Shown in pieces: positions 18,093-27,418 of a DNA stretch of 64,000 bases (the stretch's first letter is position 1; each line of letters starts with the position of its first letter). A program made the position numbers and the translations under genes. The DNA comes from Clostridiales bacterium (GTDB lineage: Bacteria; Bacillota; Clostridia; Oscillospirales; Ruminococcaceae), in the NCBI GenBank assembly GCA_003150405.1, contig QAMM01000001.1, positions 1 through 64,000 of the forward strand, read 5' to 3'. Under the pieces are notes generated by a model that searched no databases, was not told the DNA's origin, and was given only the letters and a program-made list of their open reading frames with translations.

Positions 18093-19866
18093 TTCGATCA
18101 TTCATTCGCCGTGTAAGACAGTCATTTTTGGACCTGCAAATCCGCAAAAAACTTCTGCTTTCATTTGCTGTGTTGATTGCGCTGCCGGTTACATTAATGG
18201 CTGTTTTTTATTTGACGAATTCCAAAGTCATTTTGGAACGGAAATCTTCTAATTATACGGCGGACATTCTCACGGAATTGTGCAAGAACATTGAGAACAC
18301 CTCCAGTGCGTTGGACTCTGCCTATGTTCAACTCACCAACAACGAAGGTGTCCAGCGCATGCTGACCGCTATTGCGCAGAATGAATTTTTTCACTGGATG
18401 ACAACAGCATTGACACCGCTTTGCGCGACGTCATGTACGGTCATTCCAGCGTAAATTCCATTTATTTACTCACTTATGACGACCCTTCGCTCTGCTTTTC
18501 GGTTCCACAGGGTACCAGCCCGGAAATTACCGAGGAATCCCTTTCCATTATTGATAATAATTCTTACAAGGCCTCCTGGATCAATTTGGAGCCAGGCATG
18601 GTCACCTATGGAAGGGTTATTTACTCCACCAAAAGCCTTACACCGCTTGGGTACCTTATTGTGAATATGCCAGAGGAAAGCCTATTCAAAATATACAGCG
18701 ATATTTCTCTCTACAAAGACGGCGGTATCTTTATCACCGATCATTCCGGCACCATCCTTAGCCATGAGAATAAATCACTGTTGTATTCCCAGGTGGGGCC
18801 GGATTATCTCACCTTTATTCACAATCCCAGCGACACGCCTTTTTCTTTGCGGAGCATTGATGGGGAAAACTATTACATCGCCTGTAAATCTCTAAATCAA
18901 GGGCAATGGTATTTGTTTTACCAAATCAGCGCTTATGACTTTGAAAAGGATTTCTTCACCTTAACCCAGATCTTTTTTGTAATTACACTGGTTATTTTAA
19001 TTTTAACGCTGACCGTTTCGGTGTTCCTTGCAAAATCCATTTCTGATCCCATCAGCAAGCTCACTCTAACCGTACAGAAGGTTCAAAACGGTAATTTTAA
19101 CATTCATAACGATTATCATTCAAAGGATGAAGTCGGCCTTTTAAGTGACAGTTTCAACGCTATGATCGACAATACCAATGAGCTTATTCAAACCATTTAC
19201 CAAAAAGAATTACTCAAACAACAGGCCGAGCTCAAATATTTGCAATTTCAAATCAATCCGCATTTTCTCTACAACACTTTGGAAACCATCAACTGGATTT
19301 CCCGTATCCAAGGTGTTCCCGAAGCCGGAGAAATTGCGAAAGCACTTGGTGATCTGATGCGTGAAGGATTGCGCAACGACGACTTTGTCACCATTGAACG
19401 TGAAATCAAAAATGTACAAAACTACCTTTTGATTCAAAAATACCGTTATGGCGATAAAATTGATGTAACCATTAATATTGATCCAAGCATTGCTCAGGTA
19501 AAAACCCCCAAATTTATTCTGCAGCCTCTCATTGAAAATGCTATCAGCCATGGTGTAGACCCCAAGATCGAGGGCGGCAAAATCAGCATCTTTGGCGGCT
19601 ACGATGGCAAGGATATTATCATCACCATTGAAGATGACGGTGTCGGCATACCGCCGGATAAACTGCGCAATCTGCTCAATGAAAATTTGCGGAAAAATCA
19701 GGAGAACAGCAGGCATACCCATATTGGTCTTTTAAATGTCCATAAACGGCTTCAGCTCTCCTTTGGCTCACAGTACGGGCTTGCTATTCACAGTGAAGTC
19801 TCTGTCGGTACAGTTGTTACCATACGTATCCCACACGATGTACCGGATCCCCCTACTCAAAATTAA
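18089..19866 (+). CDS. YesM-type sensor histidine kinase, frame interrupted
   Basis: Two frames together make one kinase: 18089-18454 (membrane helix LLLSFAVLIALPVTLMAVFY and start of the sensor domain) and the frame ending at 19866 (rest of the extracellular domain, second membrane helix, HAMP, HisKA_7TM-like motif NPHFLYNTLETINW, HATPase with PLIENAISHG and EDDGVGIP). A -1 shift is needed at the T6 run 18386-18391; one extra T would restore a protein of about 592 aa (NEFFSLDDNSIDTALRDV). It may be a sequencing indel, phase variation, slippage or true loss. The partner is YesN just upstream. Confidence 0.85.
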
Positions 19867-19899
19867 AAATCCCCCCTGTGATAAGCAGGGGGGATTTTT
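19865..19899 (+). terminator. Terminator of the GH43-yesN-yesM operon
   Basis: AAAAATCCCCCCTG (19865-19878) pairs perfectly with CAGGGGGGATTTTT (19886-19899), loop of 7. The stem overlaps the last base pair of the kinase stop codon. Confidence 0.9.
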
Positions 19900-19904
19900 A
19901 TTCC

Positions 19905-19943
19905 CTATTTACAAAAAAGAAGCACCTGTGAAAACACAGGTGC
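19905..19943 (-). terminator. Terminator for leftward transcription
   Basis: GCACCTGTG (19922-19930) pairs with CACAGGTGC (19935-19943), loop AAAA. Read leftward it is followed by TTCTTTTTTG. It would end the transporter transcript (stop at 20386) or the short candidate RNA described next. Confidence 0.75.
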
Positions 19944-20081
19944 AAAAATAAATTATAGTGTTACTAGTCCTAAACCGGAAAAGGAGGTTATAACTTACCG
20001 ACGGACAAACAAGAATTAGGCATAAACCAACGTCAAAGCCTGCATTTCTCACCTTTTAACCATTTACCAAAGTCTTTTCAT
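19905..20081 (-). ncRNA. Candidate small RNA with anti-Shine-Dalgarno stretch
   Basis: A leftward promoter, TTGGCC (20110-20115), N17, TATAAT (20087-20092), lies in the 440-bp gap below the transporter. A transcript from about 20080 would end at the terminator near 19905 (roughly 175 nt). It contains a 9-codon frame with an AGGTGAG site (ATG 20045 to TAA 20016, MQALTLVYA) and the stretch ACCTCCTTTTCC (19977-19988) that can pair with AGGAGG ribosome sites. It may instead be only the 3' UTR of the transporter operon. Confidence 0.3.
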
Positions 20082-20385
20082 ACCTTATTATACAGAAAGA
20101 TTAAAAAAAGGCCAAATTTAGGGTTTCAAAATAGGCTTATCCTTTTGTATACCGTTTTCAATAGCAACTCCTCTGAAACAGTACACAAATATTTCAAAGT
20201 TACACAAAAAAACAGGAGATTTACCCCATTCTTAGCTGCATTTTAGAATTCAGATAAATCCAATGAGAACAACCATACATTTGTCTCATCTATTCTTTGA
20301 TAAGAATTCCATTACAGAGCAGCATTAAGATGAAGCATATAAATCTCCTGTTCATAATGCATATTATATTGTCATTCGAAACCGA

Positions 20386-21234
20386 TTAGCCCTTAACAGC
20401 ACCAGCCGTCAGACCACCGACAATCTTGTTCGAGAAACAGCAGTAAACGATAATTGTCGGAGTAACCGCAATAACGATAGCTGCAAGCATCGGAGCATAG
20501 TTGGTGGAATACTGACCGACAAATGCAGTCAGTCCAGGAGGCAGGGTTCTAACAGATTCGCCCGTGGTGAAAACAAGAGCAACAAGCAACTCATTCCAAG
20601 TACCATTAAAGGTGAACAAACCAATGGTAAAGATACCAGCAGTAGAAATCGGCAGAATAATACGCCAATAAGCACCCCAAATGGAACAGCCATCAATAAC
20701 AGCTGCTTCCTCCATTTCTTTTGGCAGGTTGCCAAAGAAGCCACGCATAATATAGATTGACTGACCGAATGAGAATACCGTATACGGCAGAATCAAACCG
20801 ACATAAGAATCCAGCAAACCAAGATTTGTGAACATAACGAACAGTGGAATCAAGGTAGCATGAATCGGAACCATCATACCGGTGAGGAACAGCACCATAG
20901 TTGCACCAGAGAGTTTCCATTTCAATCTGGAAAGGCCGTATGCAGCCATACAGTTAATCAAAATTGAGCATACAAGCGTAATACCGACAACAATAACCGA
21001 GTTCAGGAAGTAACGGCCAATCTTACCGCCAACCCATGCGGTTTCATAGTTCACCCATTGCGGTGGGTTTGGCAGACCGAACGGATCGGTAAACAATACT
21101 GTATTGCTTTTCAAGGAAGCCATAATTACCCAGATTAGCGGGGCAACATACATAATAGCCAAGAGGATCAGAACGATATAAATAATAACCTTGCTGGGTT
21201 TCAGTTTCGCTTTATTCTTTTCATAACTAGCCAT
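20386..21234 (-). CDS. Carbohydrate ABC transporter permease (MalG/LacG type)
   Basis: 282 aa, six membrane segments. The ATPase-docking EAA loop is EMEEAAVIDGCSIWGAYWRI, and the C-terminal VGGLTAGAVKG is typical of MalG-type inner subunits of family CUT1. It starts 13 nt after the partner permease stop. It forms the pore with that permease; no ATPase gene is in the window, so a shared MsiK-type ATPase is expected. Confidence 0.95.
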   Translation of the reverse strand: MASYEKNKAKLKPSKVIIYIVLILLAIMYVAPLIWVIMASLKSNTVLFTDPFGLPNPPQWVNYETAWVGGKIGRYFLNSVIVVGITLVCSILINCMAAYGLSRLKWKLSGATMVLFLTGMMVPIHATLIPLFVMFTNLGLLDSYVGLILPYTVFSFGQSIYIMRGFFGNLPKEMEEAAVIDGCSIWGAYWRIILPISTAGIFTIGLFTFNGTWNELLVALVFTTGESVRTLPPGLTAFVGQYSTNYAPMLAAIVIAVTPTIIVYCCFSNKIVGGLTAGAVKG

Positions 21235-21247
21235 TCATCGCACCCCC

Positions 21248-22147
21248 TTAGTCTGTATAACTTTCAACTTTAATGAGCTTATTCAATACAAAAGTAAAGA
21301 GCAAGCAAAGAATAACCAGAATAACCGACAGTGCACTACCATAGCTATAATCCCAGAACTTAAAGGACTGGTTATAAAGATGTGACGCTAGAACCTCTGT
21401 AAGGTGAGCAGGACCACCGTTGGTCATAGTGAAAATCAAGTCGAAGAATTTCAAGGAACCAACACAAGAAAGAACCGTGCTGATTTTAATCATGGAACGA
21501 ATCATCGGCAACGTAATGTACCAGATACATTTAATTCTGGAAGCACCATCTATGTAAGCCGCTTCGTACATATCTTCCGGAATACCCTGAATGGCCGCCA
21601 TGTAAAGCATCATAGTAGAACCCATGTACTGCCACATGGAAACAAGGCCAATCATCCAGAGCGGAAGCGGGAAAAGACCATTTGAGGTATCTGTCAGCCA
21701 GAACTGCTGCCAACTCTCAAGGCCGATTCCTTTCAGCAACTGGTTCAGTGCACCAACAGTCGGGTTGAAGATGAACATCCACAACAGACCAACAGCAGCA
21801 CTGGAAAGAACAACCGGCAGATAATAAATATTTTTGAAAAGGTTTTTGAACTTAATATTATTCGTCAGAATAATAGCAATAAGCAAACCTAAAAGCTGCT
21901 GAGTAATAAGGGAAAATACAACAAAGAACAAAGAGTTCTTTAACGCAATCGGGAATACAGTATCCTTCGTGAACATGTAAATAAAGTTCTCGAAGCCATA
22001 CCAGGTCGGAGCGGAAATACCGTTCCATTTAAACAAGCTCATTGCAAGGCCATAAATCATAGGCCCCAGCAAAACACAAACAAACAATAATAGTGCCGGA
22101 CCAACGAAGACGAGTATCATCTTCTTGTCGCGCAATAATCTCTCCAT
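21248..22147 (-). CDS. Carbohydrate ABC transporter permease (MalF/LacF type)
   Basis: 299 aa from ATG 22147, chosen because GGAGG lies 5 nt upstream; a GTG at 22159 is inside the ribosome site region. CUT1 permease with six membrane segments and an EAA loop (YEAAYIDGASRIKCIWYITL). Works with the MalG-type permease downstream and the binding lipoproteins upstream. The gap to the first binding-protein gene contains a strong hairpin that probably lowers permease expression relative to the lipoprotein. Confidence 0.95.
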   Translation of the reverse strand: MERLLRDKKMILVFVGPALLLFVCVLLGPMIYGLAMSLFKWNGISAPTWYGFENFIYMFTKDTVFPIALKNSLFFVVFSLITQQLLGLLIAIILTNNIKFKNLFKNIYYLPVVLSSAAVGLLWMFIFNPTVGALNQLLKGIGLESWQQFWLTDTSNGLFPLPLWMIGLVSMWQYMGSTMMLYMAAIQGIPEDMYEAAYIDGASRIKCIWYITLPMIRSMIKISTVLSCVGSLKFFDLIFTMTNGGPAHLTEVLASHLYNQSFKFWDYSYGSALSVILVILCLLFTFVLNKLIKVESYTD

Positions 22148-22222
22148 ACTAACCTCCACATAACACCACGATTTGCTTGATTCAATGATGGGTCTAGTAT
22201 AAGTCTTACATTTATCACCTGA

Positions 22223-22254
22223 AAAGGGATTAGGATAGGAATCCTAATCCCTTT
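22223..22254 (-). promoter_or_regulatory. Intercistronic hairpin between binding protein 1 and permeases
   Basis: AAAGGGATTAGGAT (22223-22236) pairs perfectly with ATCCTAATCCCTTT (22241-22254), loop AGGA. Leftward, only TTTTC follows, so it should act as a leaky terminator or 3'-end stabiliser, giving more binding protein than permease. Confidence 0.65.
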
Positions 22255-22290
22255 CGCAGTGACAGTATTCAGTTCTTAAGTGCTCTTCCG

Positions 22291-23658
22291 TTATTTAGAG
22301 GTCTCTTCAAGATCTTTTACCCACTGAGTGGTAGCATAAGTCTGAAGGTCTTTGAACGCCTGCTCCGGAGTCTTATTACCGGTCATGATGTTCTGGAGAG
22401 CATTGTTCCACTCGTCGCCGAGCTTGTTGCCAAAGGTCTCATCAAAGAAGCCAAAGGTCTCAGCGCCCATTTCATTCATCAGATCGCTTACAAACTGCAA
22501 CTCCTGCGGAGCTTTCTCAGCGTCGAACTCAACCTTGGTGATCGGAACTTTACCAGCAACTTCAGCGGTGGCTTTCTGAGCTTTGTCAGAAGTCATCCAC
22601 TTCGGCCACTCGATAGCGAGATCCGGATATTTGCCGTCGATACCGAGGGCAATACTATCGGTTTTACCCATCCACTGATTCTGTTTACCAGAACCGCCTT
22701 CAACAGTCGGGAACGCAAATACGCCAACTTTGTCTACGACCTTGGAATCATCACGATGGAAACCACCGATTGCCCAAGAGCCCATGCAGAACATGGCAGC
22801 GTCGCCATTGCGGAAGTAAGAACCAGCCATGTCGTTGGAATCACCAACAGTAGAAGCCTGAATGTAGCCTTTGTCAAGCAGTTCTTTGGTCATTTCACCA
22901 GCTTTGATGAAGCAATCCTGCTCAAAGGTGTAACCGTCTTCACGGTTAGCAATCTTCTGAACCTCTTCAAGGCCACCCATTCTCTGTACCAGGTAAGAGG
23001 TGAACAGAGCGATGCACCAAGCGTCTTTCGAAGCCATGGTAATCGGCTGAATGCCAGCACCCTTCAGGGTTTCACAAGCCTTAAGGAAATCATCCCAAGT
23101 CTTGATGTCGTCTGCTTTAACGCCTGCTTGATCAAACAGCTCGGTGTTGTAGAAGACACAAGAGAATGCAAAGTTGAGCGGAACGGTCCAAATCTTGTCG
23201 TTAAAGGTTACGCCGTCAAATGCGCCATCCTGGAAAGAATCATACCATTCCTGATCCTTTTCAAGGTACGGAGTGATTTCAACGAACTTACCAGCGGTTG
23301 CATACTCTTTAACCTTTGCGCCAGGAGCCTGCCAGAGGGTATCCGGCATGTTGCCTGCAGAAGCAAGAGCATTGATCTTAGCAGCATACTGCTGATCCGG
23401 ATAAATTTCGACCTTCATGGTAATGCCCTTGTCATTGTTCTCATTGAAGTCATCCAGCGCTTTGTAGATTTCCTCAACCATCAGGTCCTCGTTTGTGGAA
23501 CGCTCTGTGTTAAACACGAACTTGAGCTCTACATTCTCAGGTGTGCTCGCGTCCCCACCGCCATTACTGCTTTCGCCGCCGCCATTATTACATGCTGTAA
23601 AGACAGACAGCATCATGGCAGCAGAAGCAGCAATCGCAAGAAGTTTCTTGACTTTCAT
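22291..23658 (-). CDS. Sugar-binding lipoprotein 1 of six (permease-proximal)
   Basis: 455 aa family 1 extracellular solute-binding protein. Signal peptide with lipobox LSVFTAC (lipidated C23), then a Gly/Ser linker. Ligand-type aromatics are present: W214 (KDAWCIALFTSYLVQR) and W295 (MGSWAIGGFHRDDS). As the copy directly upstream of the permeases it is the likely true partner. AAGGAGG ribosome site and own promoter. It is closest to copy 3 by inspection. It probably binds xylo-oligosaccharides (inference from nearby GH43s). Confidence 0.93.
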   Translation of the reverse strand: MKVKKLLAIAASAAMMLSVFTACNNGGGESSNGGGDASTPENVELKFVFNTERSTNEDLMVEEIYKALDDFNENNDKGITMKVEIYPDQQYAAKINALASAGNMPDTLWQAPGAKVKEYATAGKFVEITPYLEKDQEWYDSFQDGAFDGVTFNDKIWTVPLNFAFSCVFYNTELFDQAGVKADDIKTWDDFLKACETLKGAGIQPITMASKDAWCIALFTSYLVQRMGGLEEVQKIANREDGYTFEQDCFIKAGEMTKELLDKGYIQASTVGDSNDMAGSYFRNGDAAMFCMGSWAIGGFHRDDSKVVDKVGVFAFPTVEGGSGKQNQWMGKTDSIALGIDGKYPDLAIEWPKWMTSDKAQKATAEVAGKVPITKVEFDAEKAPQELQFVSDLMNEMGAETFGFFDETFGNKLGDEWNNALQNIMTGNKTPEQAFKDLQTYATTQWVKDLEETSK

Positions 23659-23705
23659 GTAATTGCCTCCTTGATAGATTTTTTTGAGTAACTATCACAG
23701 TTTTT

Positions 23706-23734
23706 ATTATAAACAGCATGCCCAGTTGTGTAAA
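23706..23734 (-). promoter_or_regulatory. Promoter of the binding protein 1-permease operon
   Basis: TTTACA (23729-23734), 17-bp spacer, TATAAT (23706-23711) on the minus strand. About 24 nt upstream of the -35 is AACCATAAGGTTAA, which resembles AACCAATAAGTTAA at the same place in the binding protein 2 promoter. The remaining gap up to 24031 is A/T-rich without a gene. Confidence 0.75.
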
Positions 23735-24031
23735 TTGGATAAAATTAACCTTATGGTTTAAATTTATAACATTTGGGTCATGAAATAATCACTAAATACC
23801 ACAAAAAAAGTCGCAGAAAATTCACAATCATCGGTGTTTTTCTACAATTCGAGACCAATAAAGCCTTATTTCCTGCTTAAACAGCCGTTGTCTTATGTTA
23901 TGCTTCGTTTATTTTTTAAACCTATATTTGGTTAATTTTGCCCTATTTTTTCTGTATTTCCTTCTTTAAAGACCGTGCTCAAACGGCGCTGTTTATTTTC
24001 ATTGTATAATCTGCACAATTCGCAACAAAGC

Positions 24032-24071
24032 AAAAAGCCGGTACAGCGTGTGATAGTAATGACGCTGTACC
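24032..24071 (-). terminator. Terminator of the binding protein 2 gene
   Basis: GGTACAGCG (24040-24048) pairs with CGCTGTACC (24063-24071), 14-nt loop. Leftward it continues into GGCTTTTTGC. It separates binding protein 2 from the operon of binding protein 1. Confidence 0.75.
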
Positions 24072-24110
24072 AGCTCAATTCAACGATTCAGTCCAGAATG
24101 CTCCGCCGCA

Positions 24111-25478
24111 TTAAGCAGCTGTTTCTCCCTGACGATTAACCGCATAATCCTGAAGATCAGCAAACGCCTTCTCAGGAGTCTTTAGCTCGGTCATAATTGC
24201 ATTAAGCGCGCCATTCCATTCAGAACCTAAAGCCGCACCAAACCATTCGTCAAAGAACATAAAAGTACCAGCGGAATCTTTCAACGCAGTAGAAACGCTC
24301 ATAAAGCCATCCGGCACCTTGGACTCATCCACTGTAATGTTGGTGGTTGGAATCTTGCCCGATTTATAGGCAATGGACTCGGTTTGGAATTTATCACTCG
24401 TTACATATTTCATCCATTCCAGCACAGCGTCTTTATGCTCACTGTCTGCAGACATGGAAACATTATCCGTTTTACCCATCCAAACGCTCGCATCACCTTT
24501 TCCGCCATCAACGCTTGGGAACGGAATTACACCAATTTTACCAATGACCTGAGAGCCTTCTGCATTCAGCGCGCCAACAACCCAAGAGCCCTGGCAAATC
24601 ATTGCCGCCTGGCCAGAGGTAAAGTACGCATTTGCCTGATCTGCAGAATCGCCAATAGAAGAAGCCTGAATGTAGCCCTTCTTGAGCAGATCCAGAGTCA
24701 TTCGTCCTGCCTCAATAAAGTTCTCCTGATCAAAGGTATACCCTTCTTCGCGTTCTGCAATTGCTTCCATTGGCTCCAAACCGCCGAGCCGCTGCGCAAG
24801 ATAAGCTGTAAAGAGGGAAATGCACCACCCAGCTCCCGAACTACTGGCCATCGCCAACGGAATTGTACCATGTTGTTTTAATGTTTCACAAGCGTCAAGA
24901 AAATCCTCCCAGGTTTTAATGTTGTCCGCCTCAACGCCGGCTTCGCTGAAAATATCCTTATTATAAAAAACACAGCCCGCCGCAAAACTAATCGGTACCG
25001 CATAAATATCGCCATCTGCTTCTACCTGACTGAACATTCCTTCCGCAAAAGAGTTCTTCCATTTCTCGTCTTCATCCAGATATTTATTCAACACTTCCAG
25101 TTTGCCGAGCTTACCATAAGTCGTACACTTTTGACCCGGCTGCTGCTGCATGGTATCGGGGAGTGTATTTGCTGCAGCCATTGCATTGATTTTTGCGTCA
25201 TACTCACTGCCGTAATTTTGAATTTCAATGGTAATATTTTTATCATTGTTTTCAGCAAAAGATTCGGCTGCCCGGTATACCTCTGCCAGCATAACATCGT
25301 CGGACGTATCCGGAGACGCCCAAGTTGAATAGGTAATGGTTACCAGTTCATTGCTGTCTCCGCCCGAACTGGACGTTACACTGCTGGACGACGAACCGCC
25401 GTTATCGCTGCAGGATGTAAAAAACGACAGTGCCATTAATGATGAGAGTGTTAGCGCGAGTGTTTTTCTGAACTTCAT
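24111..25478 (-). CDS. Sugar-binding lipoprotein 2 of six
   Basis: 455 aa family 1 solute-binding protein with lipobox LSFFTSC (C23) and a long Ser-rich linker. It keeps both aromatic positions (GAGWCISLFTAYLAQR and QGSWVVGALNAEGS) but its second binding loop departs from the GGFHRDDS form of copies 1, 3 and 4, suggesting a different ligand. Own promoter, GGGAGGGGA ribosome site and terminator, so it is a single-gene unit with no permeases of its own. Confidence 0.92.
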   Translation of the reverse strand: MKFRKTLALTLSSLMALSFFTSCSDNGGSSSSSVTSSSGGDSNELVTITYSTWASPDTSDDVMLAEVYRAAESFAENNDKNITIEIQNYGSEYDAKINAMAAANTLPDTMQQQPGQKCTTYGKLGKLEVLNKYLDEDEKWKNSFAEGMFSQVEADGDIYAVPISFAAGCVFYNKDIFSEAGVEADNIKTWEDFLDACETLKQHGTIPLAMASSSGAGWCISLFTAYLAQRLGGLEPMEAIAEREEGYTFDQENFIEAGRMTLDLLKKGYIQASSIGDSADQANAYFTSGQAAMICQGSWVVGALNAEGSQVIGKIGVIPFPSVDGGKGDASVWMGKTDNVSMSADSEHKDAVLEWMKYVTSDKFQTESIAYKSGKIPTTNITVDESKVPDGFMSVSTALKDSAGTFMFFDEWFGAALGSEWNGALNAIMTELKTPEKAFADLQDYAVNRQGETAA

Positions 25479-25538
25479 GGATTCCCCTCCCTCAATGAAT
25501 TAAATTTTGTGGAAACATTTGGTACTATCACAACACAA

Positions 25539-25566
25539 ATTATAACGCATGGTACAGTAGAGTAAA
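25539..25566 (-). promoter_or_regulatory. Promoter of the binding protein 2 gene
   Basis: TTTACT (25561-25566), 16-bp spacer, TATAAT (25539-25544) on the minus strand, preceded by AACCAATAAGTTAA, shared in part with the binding protein 1 promoter. Confidence 0.65.
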
Positions 25567-25599
25567 CCTGCATTTTTAACTTATTGGTTCGCGTTTTTG

Positions 25600-25638
25600 A
25601 TATTTTATATTAAATTTATTAACTTATATATAAAATAT
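25600..25638. repeat. A/T-only inverted repeat upstream of binding protein 2
   Basis: ATATTTTATAT (25600-25610) and ATATAAAATAT (25628-25638) form an 11-bp inverted repeat in a nearly pure A/T tract (about 25600-25720), just upstream of the promoter. It could be an UP element, activator site or melting region. Confidence 0.45.
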
Positions 25639-25761
25639 TTTATGTTTTCTATAATAAATATACAAAAATATGTTTTTTTCGTATTAAAATCACAAAAAAT
25701 ATTATTTTTATGAAAGACTATTTATATAGCTGCCGCGTCCCTTTTTACCGTCAGTTTCAAT

Positions 25762-25791
25762 AAAAGGAGCTGAAGCATTTGTCTCAGCCCC
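25762..25791 (-). terminator. Terminator of the binding protein 3 gene
   Basis: GGAGCTGA (25766-25773) pairs with TCAGCCCC (25784-25791), one wobble. Leftward it is followed by TTTTATT. Confidence 0.6.
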
Positions 25792-25807
25792 TGAATACCG
25801 TTTCCTG

Positions 25808-27181
25808 TCAGCTAACCGAAACAGGCTCGCCGGATTTTTCTTTTTCAGCAATGGTTTCAGCCATTGCCTGCAAATCCTTAAACGCTGTTGCAGGATCCTT
25901 TCCGGTCATAATTGCCTGAAGGGTGTTGTCATACCCATCGCCCATTGCATGGCCGAATTCCTCGTCAAAGAAGCCAAAGGTAACGGCGCCGTCCCGCTCC
26001 ATTGCCTCATTCACAAAGGTCAGCTCCTGTGGGGCGACCTCTGCATCAAACGCAACCTTAGTAATCGGCACCTTTCCGGCAACCTCCGCCGTAGCCCTTT
26101 GCGCCTTGTCAGCGGTCATCCACTTTGGCCACTCAATAGCAAGATCCGGATGTTCGCCATTGATACCCAGAGCGATGTTATCGGTTTTGGCAATCCAAAG
26201 GTTGGATTCTCCTTTGCCCCCCTCTACAGTTGGAAACGGGAATACGCCAACCTTGCCAACCACCTGTGAATCATCGCGGTGAAAGCCTCCGATTGCCCAA
26301 GACCCCATACAGAGCATAGCTGCGTCGCCGCTGCGGAAATAGGCTGCAGCCTGATCGTTGGAATCCCCATTGGTCGAAGACTGTATGTACCCTTTTTCGA
26401 ACAGGTCATAGGTCATCTCACCGGCCTTAATATAACACTCCTGGTTAAAGTTAAAATCTTCATCGCGGTTGACCACCTTCTTCACCGGGTCCAGTCCGCC
26501 AATTCGCTGCACCAGATAATTGGTGAACAACGCAATACACCACTTATCCTTGCTGGACATGGTGATTGGCTGAATGCCAGCACCTTTCAGGGTCTCACAA
26601 GCGTCCAAAAAATCGTCCCAGGTTTTAATCTCCTCCGCCTTGACACCAGCCTGATCAAACAGCTCGGTGTTATAAAAAACGCAGGCAAAGGCAAAATTCA
26701 TGGGGATGGCCCAGAGCTTTTCATCAAAGGTGACCGAGACAAACGCACCGTCCTGGAAGGATTCTTTCCAAGCGGCGTCCTCGTTGAGATATGGAGTTAA
26801 ATCCACAAATTTGCCGGACATGGCATATTCCTTAATATAGGCACCCGGATTCATCCAAAGGGTGTCCGGCATTTGGTTTGCAGATGCAAGAGCATTGATC
26901 TTCGCCGAATACTGTTGGTCCGGATAAATTTCAACCTTCATGGTAATGCCTTTTCCATTGTTCTCGTTAAAATCATCCAGCGCCTTGTAAATTTCCTCCA
27001 CCATCAGATCCTCATTGGTGGAACGCTCCGCATTGAACGTAAAGGTCAGCTCCACCTCCTCCGGCGCGCTCGAGCTACCGTTCGAAGAACTGCTTTCATC
27101 CGCACTGTTGCTGCATGCCGTAAATGCCGATAACATCATAGCGGCAGAGGCTAACACCACCAGCAGCTTCTTTGCTTTCAT
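25808..27181 (-). CDS. Sugar-binding lipoprotein 3 of six
   Basis: 457 aa from ATG 27181 (AGGAGG 9 nt upstream; the 12 preceding codons rejected). Lipobox LSAFTAC (C23). Much of the mature protein matches copy 1 nearly word for word (ERSTNEDLMVEEIYKALDDF; GSWAIGGFHRDDS; EVAGKVPITKV), a recent duplication. Aromatic site KWCIALFTNYLVQR kept. The promoter is not obvious in the 200-bp upstream gap. Confidence 0.92.
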   Translation of the reverse strand: MKAKKLLVVLASAAMMLSAFTACSNSADESSSSNGSSSAPEEVELTFTFNAERSTNEDLMVEEIYKALDDFNENNGKGITMKVEIYPDQQYSAKINALASANQMPDTLWMNPGAYIKEYAMSGKFVDLTPYLNEDAAWKESFQDGAFVSVTFDEKLWAIPMNFAFACVFYNTELFDQAGVKAEEIKTWDDFLDACETLKGAGIQPITMSSKDKWCIALFTNYLVQRIGGLDPVKKVVNRDEDFNFNQECYIKAGEMTYDLFEKGYIQSSTNGDSNDQAAAYFRSGDAAMLCMGSWAIGGFHRDDSQVVGKVGVFPFPTVEGGKGESNLWIAKTDNIALGINGEHPDLAIEWPKWMTADKAQRATAEVAGKVPITKVAFDAEVAPQELTFVNEAMERDGAVTFGFFDEEFGHAMGDGYDNTLQAIMTGKDPATAFKDLQAMAETIAEKEKSGEPVSVS

Positions 27182-27378
27182 GGCTATACTCCTCCTATCT
27201 ATATGTGTATGATCCACCCAAACTGTATTCCCGCCTTCCTTCTGTTTTGGATTTTGTTTGTGTTCGATATTCGAATAAGCATGATATACCGCTCAATAAG
27301 CGGAGAAATTCTGAGAGAGCTATTTTGGCTCACATTCATTTCTATTCTGTCTCCAGAGGCCAATATGCCTAACCCGCC

Positions 27379-27413
27379 CAAAAAAACGGCACAGAAAGCC
27401 TTTCTGTGCCGTT
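27379..27413 (-). terminator. Terminator after binding protein 4
   Basis: AACGGCACAGAAA (27385-27397) pairs perfectly with TTTCTGTGCCGTT (27401-27413), loop GCC; leftward it is followed by TTTTTTT counting the stem end. It closes the unit of binding proteins 6-5-4. Confidence 0.9.
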
Positions 27414-27418
27414 GAATC

